Made by a program: the position numbers and the translations under genes. The notes below the pieces were generated by a model. It had not been told where the DNA came from and did not search any database. It was given only the letters and a program-made list of their open reading frames with translations. Shown here one piece after another: positions 28,373 to 38,722 of a stretch of DNA of 64,000 bases. The first letter of the stretch is position 1, and every line of letters starts with the position of its first letter. The DNA comes from Psychrobium sp. MM17-31 (GTDB lineage Bacteria; Pseudomonadota; Gammaproteobacteria; Enterobacterales; Psychrobiaceae), in contig NZ_JAKRGA010000006.1 in NCBI RefSeq assembly GCF_022347785.1, positions 1 to 64,000 on the forward strand. The letters are read 5' to 3'.

Positions 28373-29780
28373 GTGAGAACAGGCGCTCAATATCGCCGAT
28401 GTGTTTTTTATCGATTAAAAACAGAATAACGTGATCGCCTGTTTTGATTTCGGTTTTGTCATGAGCAATGAGCACATCATTATCACGCACTATTGCACCT
28501 ATAGTAGCCCCCGGCGGCAATTTAATATCCATGATGCGACGACCAACAACCTTCGATGTCATGGAATCACCGTTAGCGATGGCTTCGATGGCTTCTGCCG
28601 CGCCACGGCGTAGTGAATATACGTTACTAATATCACCGCGTCTTACGTGAGAAAGCAGCGCTGAAATCGTGATTTGTTGCGGTGAAATGGTGATATCAAT
28701 GTTGGTATCTTCCATTAAATCAGCGTAAACACTACGCTGAATAAGCACCATGACTTTTTTCGCCCCCATGCGTTTTGCGAGCATCGACGACATGATATTT
28801 GCTTCATCGTCATTGGTTACGGCGATGAATAAGTCGGTTTGCTCGATGTGTTCTTCGCTCAGTAGTTCGTGATCGGCGCCATCACCAACAAACACCGTCG
28901 CGTCGGTCAGCTCTTGTGATAGGGCTTCGGCGCGTTTCTGATTGCGCTCGATAAGCTTAACCTGATGGCTTTCTTCAAGCTGCTTAGCAAGCCCTGCACC
29001 GATATTACCACCACCGACAATCATTATTCGTTTATAGTGATTTTCGAGCTTTTGTAGCTCACCCATTACCGCGCGAATGTGGCCTGTAGCCGCAACAAAG
29101 AATACCTCGTCATCTGCTTCGATAATGGTGGTACCTTGCGGCCTTACTGGACGACCTTGACGGAAGATGGCAGCTACACGGGCGTCGATATTAGGCATAT
29201 GCTCCCGCAGTGCAGAAAGCGCGTGACCAACCAAGGGGCCGCCGTAGTAGGCACGTACCGCAACTAGGCTGACTTTTTTGTTGGCGAACTGTAGTACCTG
29301 TAATGCACCGGGGTAATCTACAAGGCGGCGAATGTAGCCAGTTACCAAGGTTTCTGGCGAGATAAGCTCGTCGATAACAAAACCTGCCGCAGGATCTTTT
29401 TTCTCCAGCTTCTTATCGTCTTTAAAACAGGCTTTCTTGGAGTGAAAGAGATGTTTAGCAACACGTAGATAATCGTCGTTGCGAATACGGGCGATTTTAG
29501 TAGGTACTTTATACAAAGAGTAAGCAACATGGCACGCGGCCATGTTGATTTCGTCAGAGTTGGTTACTGCAATGACGAGATCGGCGTCGTCGGCACCCGC
29601 ATCTAACAACACCTGTGGGTGTGATGCATGGCCGTGAACGGCGCGTAAGTCTAATTTATCTTTGAGCTCGGCAAGTGCCGCGCGGTCGCTGTCGACAATG
29701 GTGATATCGCTGTCTTCACCGACTAGGTTTTCTGCGAGGCTACCGCCTACTTGTCCTGCGCCTAAGATAATTATTTTCAC
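28353..29780 (-). CDS. trkA: Trk system regulatory subunit TrkA
   Basis: The cytoplasmic NAD(H)-binding subunit that gates TrkH. The 475 residues (E. coli 458) contain two nucleotide-binding halves, beginning [19 protein letters not shown] and, near 233, [17 protein letters not shown]. Each is followed by a TrkA_C domain. It is the last gene of the minus-strand def-fmt-rsmB-trkA run, 12 bases after rsmB, which is the classical order in E. coli and relatives. Confidence 0.96.
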   Translation of the reverse strand: MKIIILGAGQVGGSLAENLVGEDSDITIVDSDRAALAELKDKLDLRAVHGHASHPQVLLDAGADDADLVIAVTNSDEINMAACHVAYSLYKVPTKIARIRNDDYLRVAKHLFHSKKACFKDDKKLEKKDPAAGFVIDELISPETLVTGYIRRLVDYPGALQVLQFANKKVSLVAVRAYYGGPLVGHALSALREHMPNIDARVAAIFRQGRPVRPQGTTIIEADDEVFFVAATGHIRAVMGELQKLENHYKRIMIVGGGNIGAGLAKQLEESHQVKLIERNQKRAEALSQELTDATVFVGDGADHELLSEEHIEQTDLFIAVTNDDEANIMSSMLAKRMGAKKVMVLIQRSVYADLMEDTNIDITISPQQITISALLSHVRRGDISNVYSLRRGAAEAIEAIANGDSMTSKVVGRRIMDIKLPPGATIGAIVRDNDVLIAHDKTEIKTGDHVILFLIDKKHIGDIERLFSPSAFFL

Positions 29781-29792
29781 GCGACTGACCTT

Positions 29793-31085
29793 TTATTGTT
29801 TTTGTAGTTTAGCGTAGTAAAAACCATCACTATTATTGTCGCCGGGCAGCAGTTGCCATCCTGGCGTTTGTGGCGTATCGCCTTGATGTAATGGAATTAA
29901 TTTAGCATCTTGATGACGCTCTAGAAACCTAGCAACTTGCTGGCTATTTTCATTAGGGAGAATAGAGCAAGTAGCATAAACAAGCGTACCGCCTGATTTT
30001 AGTAGTTTCCAGCTCGCATCGAAGATTTGTTGTTGAAGTTCGACTAATTGCTCAATATCGCTGTCGCGACGCAGCCATTTAATATCGGGGTTGCGGCGAA
30101 TTACACCTGTTGCTGAACAAGGGGCATCGAGTAATATGCGGTCGAATTCTTTGCCGTCCCACCAAGTTTCTGGCGCCGTGCCGTCACCACAAATTAGCGT
30201 AGCTTCAAGGCCGATGCGCTCTAGATTTTGGGCAACGCGATCTAAACGTTTTTGATCGCAATCTAAGGCTGTAACTTCAATATCTTTTGCCAATTCAAGT
30301 ATATGGCAAGTTTTTCCACCTGGTGCTGCACAGGCATCTAAAATGCGTTCGCCTGCTTGGGCATCAAGTAATTCAGCCGCTTGTTGGGCGGCAATATCTT
30401 GTACCGAGCTAGCGCCTTTATCAAAATCTGGTAAGGCGGTTACTGGCACAGGATTGGCTAACAAAATGCTGTTATCACCAATTGCGCCTGCGGTAGCCTC
30501 AATTTCTAACTCAGCTAGTTGAGCAAGATACTGGTCACGACTTTGCATTGCACTGTTGTTACGCAGCCACATCGGTGAACGTTCATTGTTAGCCTTGAGA
30601 ATTTGTTGCCATTGTTTTGGATAAGCAGCCGTAGCACGTTTGATTAACCATTTCGGGTGGTTAAAGGTAATAGGGCCTTTGGTTGGCATGTTCTCGCGCA
30701 GTTCTTCACTCTGGCGTTGCAGATTACGCAGCACACCATTGACCAAACTCTTGAATTTCGGACGCTGAATATCATCTACCGCAGCAACGGTTTCCCCAAG
30801 CGCCGCATGTGCTGGAATGCGAGTGTGTAAAAGCTGATAAGCACCGACGATAAGCAGGTGATGAACAATGCGTTGCTTACCTTTTAATGGTTTATCCATC
30901 AAGGTGTTAACAAAATACTCTAGCTGAGTTAACTCACGCATTACTCCATAACAAAGCTCTTGCAGTAGTGCTTTATTTTTGGGGTTGTCAATTTGCGATT
31001 GAGCTGCTGGTAATGCTGTGGCGAGAGACTCGCCACGTTCGAGTACGGCGGCAACCGTTTGTGCTGCTAGGGCACGTAAGTTCAT
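29793..31085 (-). CDS. rsmB: 16S rRNA (cytosine967-C5)-methyltransferase
   Basis: RsmB methylates C967 of 16S rRNA. The 430-residue protein has an N-terminal NusB-like RNA-binding domain (about 1-140) and a Rossmann methyltransferase domain with [12 protein letters not shown] (SAM binding), [20 protein letters not shown] and [11 protein letters not shown], whose cysteine is the catalytic one. It overlaps fmt by four bases (ATGA-type), so translation is coupled. Length is normal. Confidence 0.96.
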   Translation of the reverse strand: MNLRALAAQTVAAVLERGESLATALPAAQSQIDNPKNKALLQELCYGVMRELTQLEYFVNTLMDKPLKGKQRIVHHLLIVGAYQLLHTRIPAHAALGETVAAVDDIQRPKFKSLVNGVLRNLQRQSEELRENMPTKGPITFNHPKWLIKRATAAYPKQWQQILKANNERSPMWLRNNSAMQSRDQYLAQLAELEIEATAGAIGDNSILLANPVPVTALPDFDKGASSVQDIAAQQAAELLDAQAGERILDACAAPGGKTCHILELAKDIEVTALDCDQKRLDRVAQNLERIGLEATLICGDGTAPETWWDGKEFDRILLDAPCSATGVIRRNPDIKWLRRDSDIEQLVELQQQIFDASWKLLKSGGTLVYATCSILPNENSQQVARFLERHQDAKLIPLHQGDTPQTPGWQLLPGDNNSDGFYYAKLQKQ

Positions 31086-32023
31086 AGTTGGCTGCCTACT
31101 TCAAATAATGCTTTGCGGCTATTGAGAATATCGTTAATCGCCATCGCTTTTTTACCTGGGAATTGCAGGTTCAATAAGGTGATAGTGCCTTCACCAGTCG
31201 CCACTACAATGCCTTTCTTATCGGCGTTAATGATAGTACCAGCAGCTTGACTAACAGGCGTTAAGTCCGCTGTAGCTTGCCAAACTTTAACATTGAGATC
31301 AGCTACTTGGAAAAAAGATACTGGCCACGGATTAAAGGCGCGAACACAGCGCTCGATATGTGCTGCACTGTCATTCCAATCTATCTTAGCTTCATCTTTC
31401 GACAACTTATGGGCATAGGTAGCTTGTTCGTCATCTTGAGCTTCTGCTGTTAGTTTGCCTTCACTAAGCAAATCTATTGCTTCAACTAAGGCGCTAGGTC
31501 CTAACTCGGCTAAACGCTCATAAAGCGTAGCACTGGTTTCTTGGGCATCAATATCTAAACTTGCTTTATATAGCATGGCGCCAGTATCTAGACCTTTGTC
31601 CATTTGCATAATAGTAACGCCACTTTGTTTGTCACCCGCCCAAACAGCACGTTGAATGGGCGCTGCGCCACGCCATTTCGGCAATAGCGAACCGTGAACA
31701 TTGATACAACCAAGTCGCGGTGTGTCTAACACTTCTTGTGGCAGGATAAGACCGTAAGCGACAACTACCATCAGATCTGCATTAAAGGTAGCCAATTCTG
31801 TCTGTGCATTTTCATTGCGCAGTGATTTAGGTTGGACAACAGGTAGCTCGTGCTCTAGTGCAAGTTGTTTTACAGCACTAGCTTGTAGTTTCTTACCACG
31901 ACCCGATGGTGTGTCTTCTTTCGTGTAAACCGCCACAATTTCATGTGGCGATTCAATTAAAGCGGCTAGGTGTTTTGCGGCGAAATCTGGAGTGCCAGCA
32001 AATATAATTCGCAATGGTTGCAA
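31082..32023 (-). CDS. fmt: Methionyl-tRNA formyltransferase
   Basis: Fmt formylates the initiator Met-tRNA using 10-formyl-tetrahydrofolate. The 313-residue protein shows [14 protein letters not shown] at the start, the catalytic segment [20 protein letters not shown] and the [17 protein letters not shown] loop, then the C-terminal tRNA-binding domain. It lies 10 bases after def, the deformylase that later removes the same formyl group. Confidence 0.97.
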   Translation of the reverse strand: MQPLRIIFAGTPDFAAKHLAALIESPHEIVAVYTKEDTPSGRGKKLQASAVKQLALEHELPVVQPKSLRNENAQTELATFNADLMVVVAYGLILPQEVLDTPRLGCINVHGSLLPKWRGAAPIQRAVWAGDKQSGVTIMQMDKGLDTGAMLYKASLDIDAQETSATLYERLAELGPSALVEAIDLLSEGKLTAEAQDDEQATYAHKLSKDEAKIDWNDSAAHIERCVRAFNPWPVSFFQVADLNVKVWQATADLTPVSQAAGTIINADKKGIVVATGEGTITLLNLQFPGKKAMAINDILNSRKALFEVGSQL

Positions 32024-32033
32024 ACTTGTATCC

Positions 32034-32540
32034 TTATTTAGCGAGTAGTTTAGCTTCTTTTTCTAATTTCTTAGTGATGCGGTTGCGCTTAAGTGGCGAC
32101 AGGTAATCAACGAATACCTTGCCTAGCAGATGATCTAGCTCGTGTTGCACACAAATCGCCAGTAGTTCTTCTGCGTCGAATTCAAACTCTTTGCCATCGC
32201 GATCTAGGGCGCGAACCGTTACTTTTTCGGCGCGCTCTACGCTAGCGTAAACGCCTGGTACAGATAAACAGCCTTCTTCATTCATCATTGAGCCTTCGCG
32301 GGCGATGATTTCTGGGTTCACCATAATGATTGGCGTGTCTTGATCTTCTGAACAATCCATTACTACGATGCGTTGGTGAATGTCGACTTGCGTTGCGGCT
32401 AAGCCTACGCCTTTCTCGTCGTACATGGTTTCTAGCATGTCATCGATGATTTTTTGCGTTTCGCTAGTAACTTCTGCAACAGGCTCAGCAACTGTGCGTA
32501 ATCTTTTGTCTGGGAATCTTAAAACTGTAAGGACTGCCAT
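32034..32540 (-). CDS. def: Peptide deformylase
   Basis: Def removes the formyl group from new proteins. The 168-residue metalloenzyme has all three family motifs: [20 protein letters not shown] with the metal-binding Cys, and [12 protein letters not shown] with the two His and the catalytic Glu. It is the first gene of the def-fmt-rsmB-trkA operon, divergent from the LysM gene; about 200 bases between them hold the promoters. Confidence 0.97.
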   Translation of the reverse strand: MAVLTVLRFPDKRLRTVAEPVAEVTSETQKIIDDMLETMYDEKGVGLAATQVDIHQRIVVMDCSEDQDTPIIMVNPEIIAREGSMMNEEGCLSVPGVYASVERAEKVTVRALDRDGKEFEFDAEELLAICVQHELDHLLGKVFVDYLSPLKRNRITKKLEKEAKLLAK

Positions 32541-32736
32541 AATTTTTCTCGTTTATCCTAGCGATCTAGGGTTAGGTCCGCTATTAATCTGTGTTATGTT
32601 GGTATTTTAAACATTTCAACAGCGCTTTGACAGTTTTATTGTTGTGGAGCAAAGGTTAATTTGAGATCGTTGTTGCAATTTGATTAAATCAAAATGTTTT
32701 TATTTTTATCCCAAGAGTTTACGCAAGGATCAAGCT

Positions 32737-33813
32737 ATGTGGCGAGTGATAATTTTGTGTCTGCTTGTTGTAACAACAAGCTGGGCAAATGCAGACGAAT
32801 TGAAGGTTAAAGCAGATTCTCCCAAGCGCTATGTGGTAGTGAAAGGCGATACGCTGTGGGATATTTCATCAAAGTTCTTATCTACTCCTTGGCGTTGGCC
32901 AGAATTATGGGGCATGAATAAGCAGATTGCTGATCCTCATTGGATTTATCCCGGAGATGTACTCAATTTAGTTATGGTGGATGGCAAACCACGTCTTGTT
33001 GTAGAGCGGGGCAAACCTAAGTTGAAAATGACTCGCCACGGCCGTAAATCGCGAAAAGTTAATCCTATTCCGACTATTCCACTAAAAGATATTCAGCAGC
33101 ATTTGACTGAACACCAAGTTGTTACCTTGGGAGAGTATGACGATTTACCTGTGTTAGTAGGTGCGGAGCGCAATAGTGTTTTCTATAAAAATACTGATAT
33201 TGTGTTCGTTAATCAGAAGCTTGTGAAAGACGCTAAATATGGACTTTATTCTCGAGGCCGCGTTTTTTCATCGCCTAAAACTAATCAAACTCTTGGCTTA
33301 GAGCTAAACCTTATCGCCACTGGTGTCGCCGTTGAATCGGCAGATATCAGCCAACTGCAACTAACTAGCGTTAAATCTCAAGTGAGTAATGGTGCGGTGA
33401 TCATGCCGTTGCCAGAAGATGATTTCCCAGCTTACTTTATGCCGGAAGCGGCACCAGCTGATCTAGCGTCTGAGGTAATTGGCTCTGCAAAGCTGTATCG
33501 CGAGTCGGGTTTACACAACGTGGTTATTATTGACGGCGGCAGTGAGCAAGGTATTAAACAAGGTAATGTATTTAGTGCTTATCAACCTGGAAAAATTCAG
33601 TTTGTAGATTCAGATGGTGTAGTACGCGATCCGGCAAACTACCGCTCTTATGACCGCATTAAGGCGTACTTCGTTGATGACGAAACTCAAAAATTGCCTA
33701 ATGTTTATCGTGGCAAAGTGATGGTTTTCAGAAGCTTTTCAAATTTGAGCTATGCTTTAATTATCGATATCAAACGTCCTGTTAGATTAGGTGATGAATT
33801 AATTAATCCATAG
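32737..33813 (+). CDS. Secreted LysM-domain protein
   Basis: A 358-residue exported protein. ATG at 32737 follows AAGGAT and starts a signal peptide ending ANA, so the longer upstream reading is rejected. A LysM peptidoglycan-binding domain lies near residues 31-82 (YVVVKGDTLWDISSKFL, then IYPGDVLNLV). The remaining 280 residues are a beta-rich region without a recognised catalytic motif. Such LysM proteins sit between def and dprA in many gammaproteobacteria. A role in the cell wall is likely but not specified. Confidence 0.88.
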   Translation: MWRVIILCLLVVTTSWANADELKVKADSPKRYVVVKGDTLWDISSKFLSTPWRWPELWGMNKQIADPHWIYPGDVLNLVMVDGKPRLVVERGKPKLKMTRHGRKSRKVNPIPTIPLKDIQQHLTEHQVVTLGEYDDLPVLVGAERNSVFYKNTDIVFVNQKLVKDAKYGLYSRGRVFSSPKTNQTLGLELNLIATGVAVESADISQLQLTSVKSQVSNGAVIMPLPEDDFPAYFMPEAAPADLASEVIGSAKLYRESGLHNVVIIDGGSEQGIKQGNVFSAYQPGKIQFVDSDGVVRDPANYRSYDRIKAYFVDDETQKLPNVYRGKVMVFRSFSNLSYALIIDIKRPVRLGDELINP

Positions 33814-33829
33814 TTGTATCTTAAATTAA

Positions 33830-33862
33830 TCATTCTCCTTTTAGGCGTCATAAGGAGAATGA
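33830..33862 (+). promoter_or_regulatory. Hairpin enclosing the dprA ribosome binding site
   Basis: TCATTCTCCTT (33830-33840) is perfectly complementary to AAGGAGAATGA (33852-33862), leaving an 11-base loop. The right arm contains the strong Shine-Dalgarno sequence AAGGAG and ends directly before the dprA ATG. In RNA, this 11-bp stem would hide the ribosome binding site. No T run follows, so it is not a terminator. Confidence 0.65.
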
Positions 33863-34975
33863 ATGCAACGTCTACATCAGGTCCTCACATTAGATCTCTT
33901 GCCGCAGCTGGGTGTTTATCGCCTTGAACAGCGCTTGCGGGGGCGTGATCCTTTTTCACTATTTGCTTTGTCGGAGCCTGAATTAGTTGATTTGGGCTTT
34001 AACCCTCAGCAAATAACTTTGCTGCAAAATCCTCCCATCGATAAACTGCAAACGATAGAAGATTGGCTGTCTCAAGCAGTCAATCGCAGCGTCATTAGTT
34101 ACTATGACGATGATTATCCTACCTTATTAAAAGAAATATCCTCACCTCCGATGCTGCTGTTTTGTGAAGGCAATCAGGGCTTACTTCACGCACCGCAAGT
34201 TGCCATTGTTGGTAGCAGAACTGCGACTATTTCAGGTAAAGAAACCGCCAAGCGTCTAGCAAGTGATTTAGCTAAACAAGGCATTTGCGTAACCAGCGGT
34301 TTGGCGGCTGGTATCGATGGTTTTGCCCATAAAGGCGCGCTGCTTGGTGGCGGAGCAACTATCGCTGTCATGGGCTGTGGTTTAAATACTATTTATCCAA
34401 AGTCTCATACGACCTTAGCAAAGGAAGTTGCTAACTCGGGATTGCTTCTTTCCGAGTTTTGGCCAGAGATTACGCCAAAAGCAGTGCAATTTCCAAGGCG
34501 CAATCGCATTGTTAGCGGCTTGTCGCTTGGTGTTGTGGTGGTCGAGGCAGCAGATAAAAGTGGCTCACTTATTACGGCGCGACTCGCCACCGAGCAAAAC
34601 AGAGAGGTGTTTGCAGTACCTGGTTCTATCAATAACCCAAAAGTGGCGGGATGCCACAAATTAATTTCACAAGGCGCTAAACTTATCACTGGCGTGGCCG
34701 ATATCTTAGAAGAGCTTTCTCACTACACCCTTATTCGGGACAACAATGTAAGTGCTGAAATTTCAGATGACAACAATCAAACAACTTTAAACTCTCCAAC
34801 CGCAGACGATATTGTATTGGCGAATGTCGGCTATGAAGTAACCGCGGTTGACGTTATTGCGCAGCGTTGCGAAATGACGGTAGAGCAAGTACTTGAGCGT
34901 CTTCTAATGCTTGAATTATCCGGCTGGGTCAGTGCTGAATCTGGCGGCTATATTCGTATTCAGGGGGAAGCTTAA
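33863..34975 (+). CDS. dprA: DNA-processing protein DprA
   Basis: DprA binds incoming single-stranded DNA during transformation and loads RecA. The 370-residue protein has an N-terminal helical region, the Rossmann-like core (VAIVGSRTATISGKETAKRLA, CVTSGLAAGIDGFAHKGAL, GCGLNTIYPKSH, SGSLITARLATEQNREVFAVPGSI in shorter stretches), and a C-terminal winged-helix-like domain. It also occurs in species not known to be competent. It overlaps smg by one base (TAATG). Its ribosome binding site lies within a stem. Confidence 0.95.
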   Translation: MQRLHQVLTLDLLPQLGVYRLEQRLRGRDPFSLFALSEPELVDLGFNPQQITLLQNPPIDKLQTIEDWLSQAVNRSVISYYDDDYPTLLKEISSPPMLLFCEGNQGLLHAPQVAIVGSRTATISGKETAKRLASDLAKQGICVTSGLAAGIDGFAHKGALLGGGATIAVMGCGLNTIYPKSHTTLAKEVANSGLLLSEFWPEITPKAVQFPRRNRIVSGLSLGVVVVEAADKSGSLITARLATEQNREVFAVPGSINNPKVAGCHKLISQGAKLITGVADILEELSHYTLIRDNNVSAEISDDNNQTTLNSPTADDIVLANVGYEVTAVDVIAQRCEMTVEQVLERLLMLELSGWVSAESGGYIRIQGEA

Positions 34976-35448
34976 TGTTTGAATGTCTAATGTATTTATT
35001 TGAGAACTATGTTCATAGCGAGATGGATGTGATGATGGAAAATAAGATCCTCACTGATGAATTATCGGATGCGGGCTTTCAGAAAGACGCCGTATTTAAG
35101 GCGCTAGCGTGGATTGAAGGGCTAGCCGATATGCAAGAAAGGCTAGATTATTCGGCACTATCACAGCAACCTGTTCATTCAGTTCGCATTTTTACTGACA
35201 GCGAGTGCGTCAAGCTAGATCAAGACTGCCGTGGCTTTATTTATTTTCTCGAAAAGATTGGTGTGCTCAGTGCTGAAACCCGTGAGATGGTTATTGAACG
35301 TGCGACACAAATTGAAAGTAAATCGTTTTCGGTAGATGATTTAAAATGGGTTGTCTTAATGGTGCTGTTTAATTTACCCGATCAACAAGCCGCTTTTACT
35401 CAGTTAGAAGGACTGATGTTTGATGAAGCTGGTGGCACCATGCATTAA
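34975..35448 (+). CDS. smg: Smg family protein (DUF494)
   Basis: A 157-residue acidic protein of the Smg/DUF494 family. It opens with MFECLMYLFENYVHSEMDV and has helical segments similar to E. coli Smg, which is encoded next to dprA in the same way. The function is not established. The start overlaps the dprA stop codon. A strong terminator follows. Confidence 0.92.
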   Translation: MFECLMYLFENYVHSEMDVMMENKILTDELSDAGFQKDAVFKALAWIEGLADMQERLDYSALSQQPVHSVRIFTDSECVKLDQDCRGFIYFLEKIGVLSAETREMVIERATQIESKSFSVDDLKWVVLMVLFNLPDQQAAFTQLEGLMFDEAGGTMH

Positions 35449-35466
35449 TTGTCTGCTAATTTGTTT

Positions 35467-35508
35467 AAAAAAACCGCTGTTATACCATTGGTATACAGCG
35501 GTTTTTTT
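35467..35508 (+). terminator. Intrinsic terminator after dprA-smg
   Basis: Stem AAACCGCTGT-t-ATACC / GGTAT-ACAGCGGTTT around ATT, with a run of seven T after it and seven A before it. It can work in both directions. Confidence 0.9.
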
Positions 35509-35610
35509 GTGCTATGGCGAGTTTGTTATAACTAATAAGTTTAAATTCGTTGTTCGTTATTCCTTGGGGGTATAAACTTTTTGCTATTACGATGATCGAG
35601 TTATAAGCAA

Positions 35611-36462
35611 ATGAGCACACTAATAGACAAAATTGATAGTAAAAGTGTATTCGCAAAAGGCGAGGTGGCACTTGTTGGCGCTGGACCTGGTGATCCAGAG
35701 CTATTGACTATTAAAGCACTGCGTTTTATCGAGCGTGCTGAAGTAGCTGTTTATGATCGCTTAGTGAGCGCCGAAATTATGGCATTGCTCAGTGACGACT
35801 GTGAGCTGATTTACGTTGGTAAAAAGCAAGCCGATCATCGATTAACACAAGACAAAATCAATGAGCTATTGGCAGAGCAAGCCAAGTTAGGTAAACGCGT
35901 ATTGCGCTTAAAAGGCGGCGACCCTTTCATTTTTGGTCGCGGTGGCGAAGAAGCGCTTCATTTGCTCGCTGAGGGAGTGAGCTGTCACGTTGTACCTGGT
36001 ATGACGGCGGCTTCATCGTGTGCCGCTTATGCTGGCATTCCTTTAACGCATCGCGGTGTTGCGCAAGGTTGTAGCTTTATCACTGGGCACCTACAGACCG
36101 AAGGACGTTTAGATTTACCGTGGCCGGCGCTAAGTGTTGATACGCAGACTATTGTTTTCTATATGGGAATTAATACCTTACCTATCATTAGGCAGCAACT
36201 GATTGAACATGGCCGCAATCCTCATACACCAGCGGCTATTATTGAAAAGGGCACACGCCCTGAGCAGCGAACCATTCGCGGTACGCTGACAACATTGCCT
36301 GAGTTAGTAAAACAACATGACATTAAGCCGCCGTCTTTAATCGTTATTGGCGATGTTGTTGCCCAGTTTGATGAAGAAAACATTAACAACAACGGCTACC
36401 TGCAAGCTACAGAGAATACCGATGCAATATTTTCCGATTTTCGTCGATACACAGCAGCTTAA
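35611..36462 (+). CDS. cobA: Uroporphyrinogen-III C-methyltransferase (SUMT)
   Basis: CobA methylates uroporphyrinogen III twice to give precorrin-2, the first step towards siroheme. The 283-residue protein has LVGAGPGDPELLTIKAL, VAVYDRLVS, the core LKGGDPFIFGRGGEE, and PGMTAASSCAAYAGIPLTHR. This is the complete SUMT domain without a CysG N-terminal fusion. The following gene encodes the oxidase/chelatase half and overlaps it by 41 bases, so the two act in sequence and are translated together. Confidence 0.94.
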   Translation: MSTLIDKIDSKSVFAKGEVALVGAGPGDPELLTIKALRFIERAEVAVYDRLVSAEIMALLSDDCELIYVGKKQADHRLTQDKINELLAEQAKLGKRVLRLKGGDPFIFGRGGEEALHLLAEGVSCHVVPGMTAASSCAAYAGIPLTHRGVAQGCSFITGHLQTEGRLDLPWPALSVDTQTIVFYMGINTLPIIRQQLIEHGRNPHTPAAIIEKGTRPEQRTIRGTLTTLPELVKQHDIKPPSLIVIGDVVAQFDEENINNNGYLQATENTDAIFSDFRRYTAA

Positions 36463-37375
36463 TGTTTTAGTGGTTGGTGGCGGCGAAGTAGCTACTCGAA
36501 AAATTGAGCTGTTATTGAAAAGTGAGGCTTGTGTTAGCGTCGTTTCTCCGGATTTATCCTCGGAAATTCAAGAGTTTGTTAAAAGTGGCCGCGTAACTCA
36601 TATCGATGGCTTTTTTGATGAGTCCATGCTCGAAGGGCGCCAATTGGTATTTGTGGCAACGGCTAACGAAGCACTCAATGCGCAAATCAGTCGGTGTGCA
36701 AAAGCGCTTAATGTAATGGCCAATGTGGTTGATTCACAAGAACTTTGTCACTTTATTACCCCATCTATTATCGATCGCAGTCCCATGGTGTATGCCATTA
36801 GCAGTGAAGGTAAAGCGCCCGTATTAGTGCGCTATTGGCGTGAGCGTTTAGAAAGTTTAATTCCGCTAAACTTAGGAAAAATAGCTGATTTTTCGGGAAG
36901 TAAACGTCAGATAATTAAAGATGCCTTTACTGATGGCAACAAACGCCGCCGCTTTTGGGAACGTTTCTTTTCAGCTGGCGATAGCGATAGTGTCGGAAAA
37001 CTTGAAGGGCTGTTTAATCGCTTGTTTCGCGAAGAGCAGGCAACGCAAACTGTCGATGGCGAGCTTTATGTGGTGCAAGTAACAAATGATGCTCAAATGT
37101 TGTCACTAGGTGCTTTGCGTCATATGCAGCAATCGGATATTGCATTACTCGACAACGATATCGATGGGCAAGTGGTAGAGCTAGTGCGCCGAGACGCCAA
37201 TGTGGCGAATTTGGATGCCAATGAACCGTTAAATCAAGTTGGTGATCTATTGGCGGACAATCAGCGAGTTTGCATTCTAACGACCAAGCCCGTCGATGAG
37301 TTTGTTGAGCTTTGCCTACATTTTGAAAGCGATTATCTGATTAGGCGTTTTAATTCCGCGCTATCAATTGGTTAA
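36422..37375 (+). CDS. CysG-like siroheme synthase with decayed methyltransferase half
   Basis: The N-terminal 220 residues are the precorrin-2 dehydrogenase / sirohydrochlorin ferrochelatase unit of CysG: MQYFPIFVDTQQLNVLVVGG, GGEVATRKIELLL and SPMVYAISSEGKAPVLVRYW. ATG at 36422 gives the family start. After residue 215, GELYVVQVTNDAQMLSLGAL and DIDGQVVELVRRDANVANLD align by eye with the start of a SUMT domain. The GAGPGD glycine motif is lost and the sequence ends where the core KGGDP motif should come. At 317 residues it is longer than a Met8-type protein and shorter than CysG (about 457). It should work with the upstream CobA. Confidence 0.85.
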   Translation: MQYFPIFVDTQQLNVLVVGGGEVATRKIELLLKSEACVSVVSPDLSSEIQEFVKSGRVTHIDGFFDESMLEGRQLVFVATANEALNAQISRCAKALNVMANVVDSQELCHFITPSIIDRSPMVYAISSEGKAPVLVRYWRERLESLIPLNLGKIADFSGSKRQIIKDAFTDGNKRRRFWERFFSAGDSDSVGKLEGLFNRLFREEQATQTVDGELYVVQVTNDAQMLSLGALRHMQQSDIALLDNDIDGQVVELVRRDANVANLDANEPLNQVGDLLADNQRVCILTTKPVDEFVELCLHFESDYLIRRFNSALSIG

Positions 37376-37423
37376 ATATGGCGCTAAAGTAGGCGCAGTT
37401 TTAATTTTGAGTCTATTTGCGCT

Positions 37424-37909
37424 ATGAATATTTGGGTGGACGCCGACGCCTGTCCTGTCGTTATTAAAGAAATCCTCTATCGCGCCGCACATCGCGCGCA
37501 AATTCCTATGACCTTGGTGGCCAATCATGCCTTATCGACGCCGCCATCTCCTTATATAAAAACGCAAACCGTCGTTAGTGGCTTTGATGTTGCCGATGAT
37601 GAGATTGTGAAAAAGGTTGAGGCTAACGATTTGGTGATCACTAGTGATATTCCGCTCGCCGATGAAGTCATCACCAAGGGCGCTAAGGCGTTAAGCCCTC
37701 GTGGCGAGCTGTTTACCAAGAGTAATATTAAAGCGCGACTCAACATTCGAGATTTTATGGACACTATGCGTGCCAGTGGCGTACAAACCGGCGGCCAAGC
37801 GCCGTTGAGTCAGGCTGATCGCCAAAACTTCGCCAATCATCTAGATACTATTATCTGCAAAGCACAAGCGAGTATTCGCAAGGCACAATCCAGCAAAGGG
37901 AATTCATAA
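37424..37909 (+). CDS. yaiI: YaiI/YqxD family protein (DUF188)
   Basis: A 161-residue cytoplasmic protein of UPF0178. It begins with the family hallmark [18 protein letters not shown] and contains [14 protein letters not shown] and the late [20 protein letters not shown]. The PIN-like acidic residues suggest nuclease ancestry, but the function is unknown. It ends one base before the SDR gene, so the two are probably cotranscribed. Confidence 0.9.
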   Translation: MNIWVDADACPVVIKEILYRAAHRAQIPMTLVANHALSTPPSPYIKTQTVVSGFDVADDEIVKKVEANDLVITSDIPLADEVITKGAKALSPRGELFTKSNIKARLNIRDFMDTMRASGVQTGGQAPLSQADRQNFANHLDTIICKAQASIRKAQSSKGNS

Positions 37910-37910
37910 G

Positions 37911-38666
37911 ATGCAGTCACAGCCTAAAATAGCGCTAATCACTGGTGGCAGTCGTGGTATTGGCGCAGCGACAGCGCGCGCGTTAGCTGCTCAAGGATAT
38001 TATCTTTGTATTAACTATCGCGGTAATCATGACGCTGCAACAGAGTTACAACAAGAGTTGTTACAAGTAACCGAAAAAGTCGTGATTAAACAAGCTGATA
38101 TTGCTGTTGAGTCGCAGGTAGTCGAGCTATTTGAATTTATAGATCGCGAATTAGGAACCATAACAGCGTTGGTAAACAATGCAGGTATTTTACGGCAACA
38201 ATGTCGCTTGCAAGATTTGACTGCTGAGCGCATAGATCAAATTTTAAAAACCAATGTGACTGGTAGTTTTATTTGTGCTCGTGAAGCCGTTAAGCGCATG
38301 TCGACGGCCTTAGGTGGCCAAGGTGGCGCTATTGTTAATGTTAGCTCGGCAGCCTCTTATACTGGGGCGCCAAACGAGTATGTCGATTATGCTGCCTCTA
38401 AAGGTGCAATGGACAGCATGACCAAAGGTCTGTCGTTGGAAGTTGCAGCAGAAGGCATTCGAGTGAACAGTGTGCGACCGGGTTGTATTTATACCCAAAT
38501 GCATGCCGATGGCGGCGAAGCTGGACGAGTCGATAGGTTAGCGCCGTTAATTCCAATGCAACGCGGCGGCAAGCCACTAGAAGTAGCCAATGCTATCGCT
38601 TGGTTGTTGTCTGATGAAGCTTCTTACGCCACAGGCACCTTTATCGACTTAGCTGGTGGGCGATAA
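37911..38666 (+). CDS. Short-chain dehydrogenase/reductase
   Basis: A 251-residue SDR of classical type. TGGSRGIGAATARALA binds the NAD(P) cofactor, LVNNAGI follows near residue 88, the catalytic Ser lies in IVNVSSAASYTG, and YVDYAASKGAMDS supplies the Tyr and Lys. Residues after the first strand (NYRGNHD, with Arg) favour NADP. The substrate is unknown; the best family resemblance is to FabG-like and glucose-1-dehydrogenase-like enzymes. It begins one base after yaiI. Confidence 0.9.
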   Translation: MQSQPKIALITGGSRGIGAATARALAAQGYYLCINYRGNHDAATELQQELLQVTEKVVIKQADIAVESQVVELFEFIDRELGTITALVNNAGILRQQCRLQDLTAERIDQILKTNVTGSFICAREAVKRMSTALGGQGGAIVNVSSAASYTGAPNEYVDYAASKGAMDSMTKGLSLEVAAEGIRVNSVRPGCIYTQMHADGGEAGRVDRLAPLIPMQRGGKPLEVANAIAWLLSDEASYATGTFIDLAGGR

Positions 38667-38722
38667 ATAGATGGTCAATAAGAGTATTTACAGGTTGTGC
38701 ACTATTTAGCTCTTCGGGCCGA

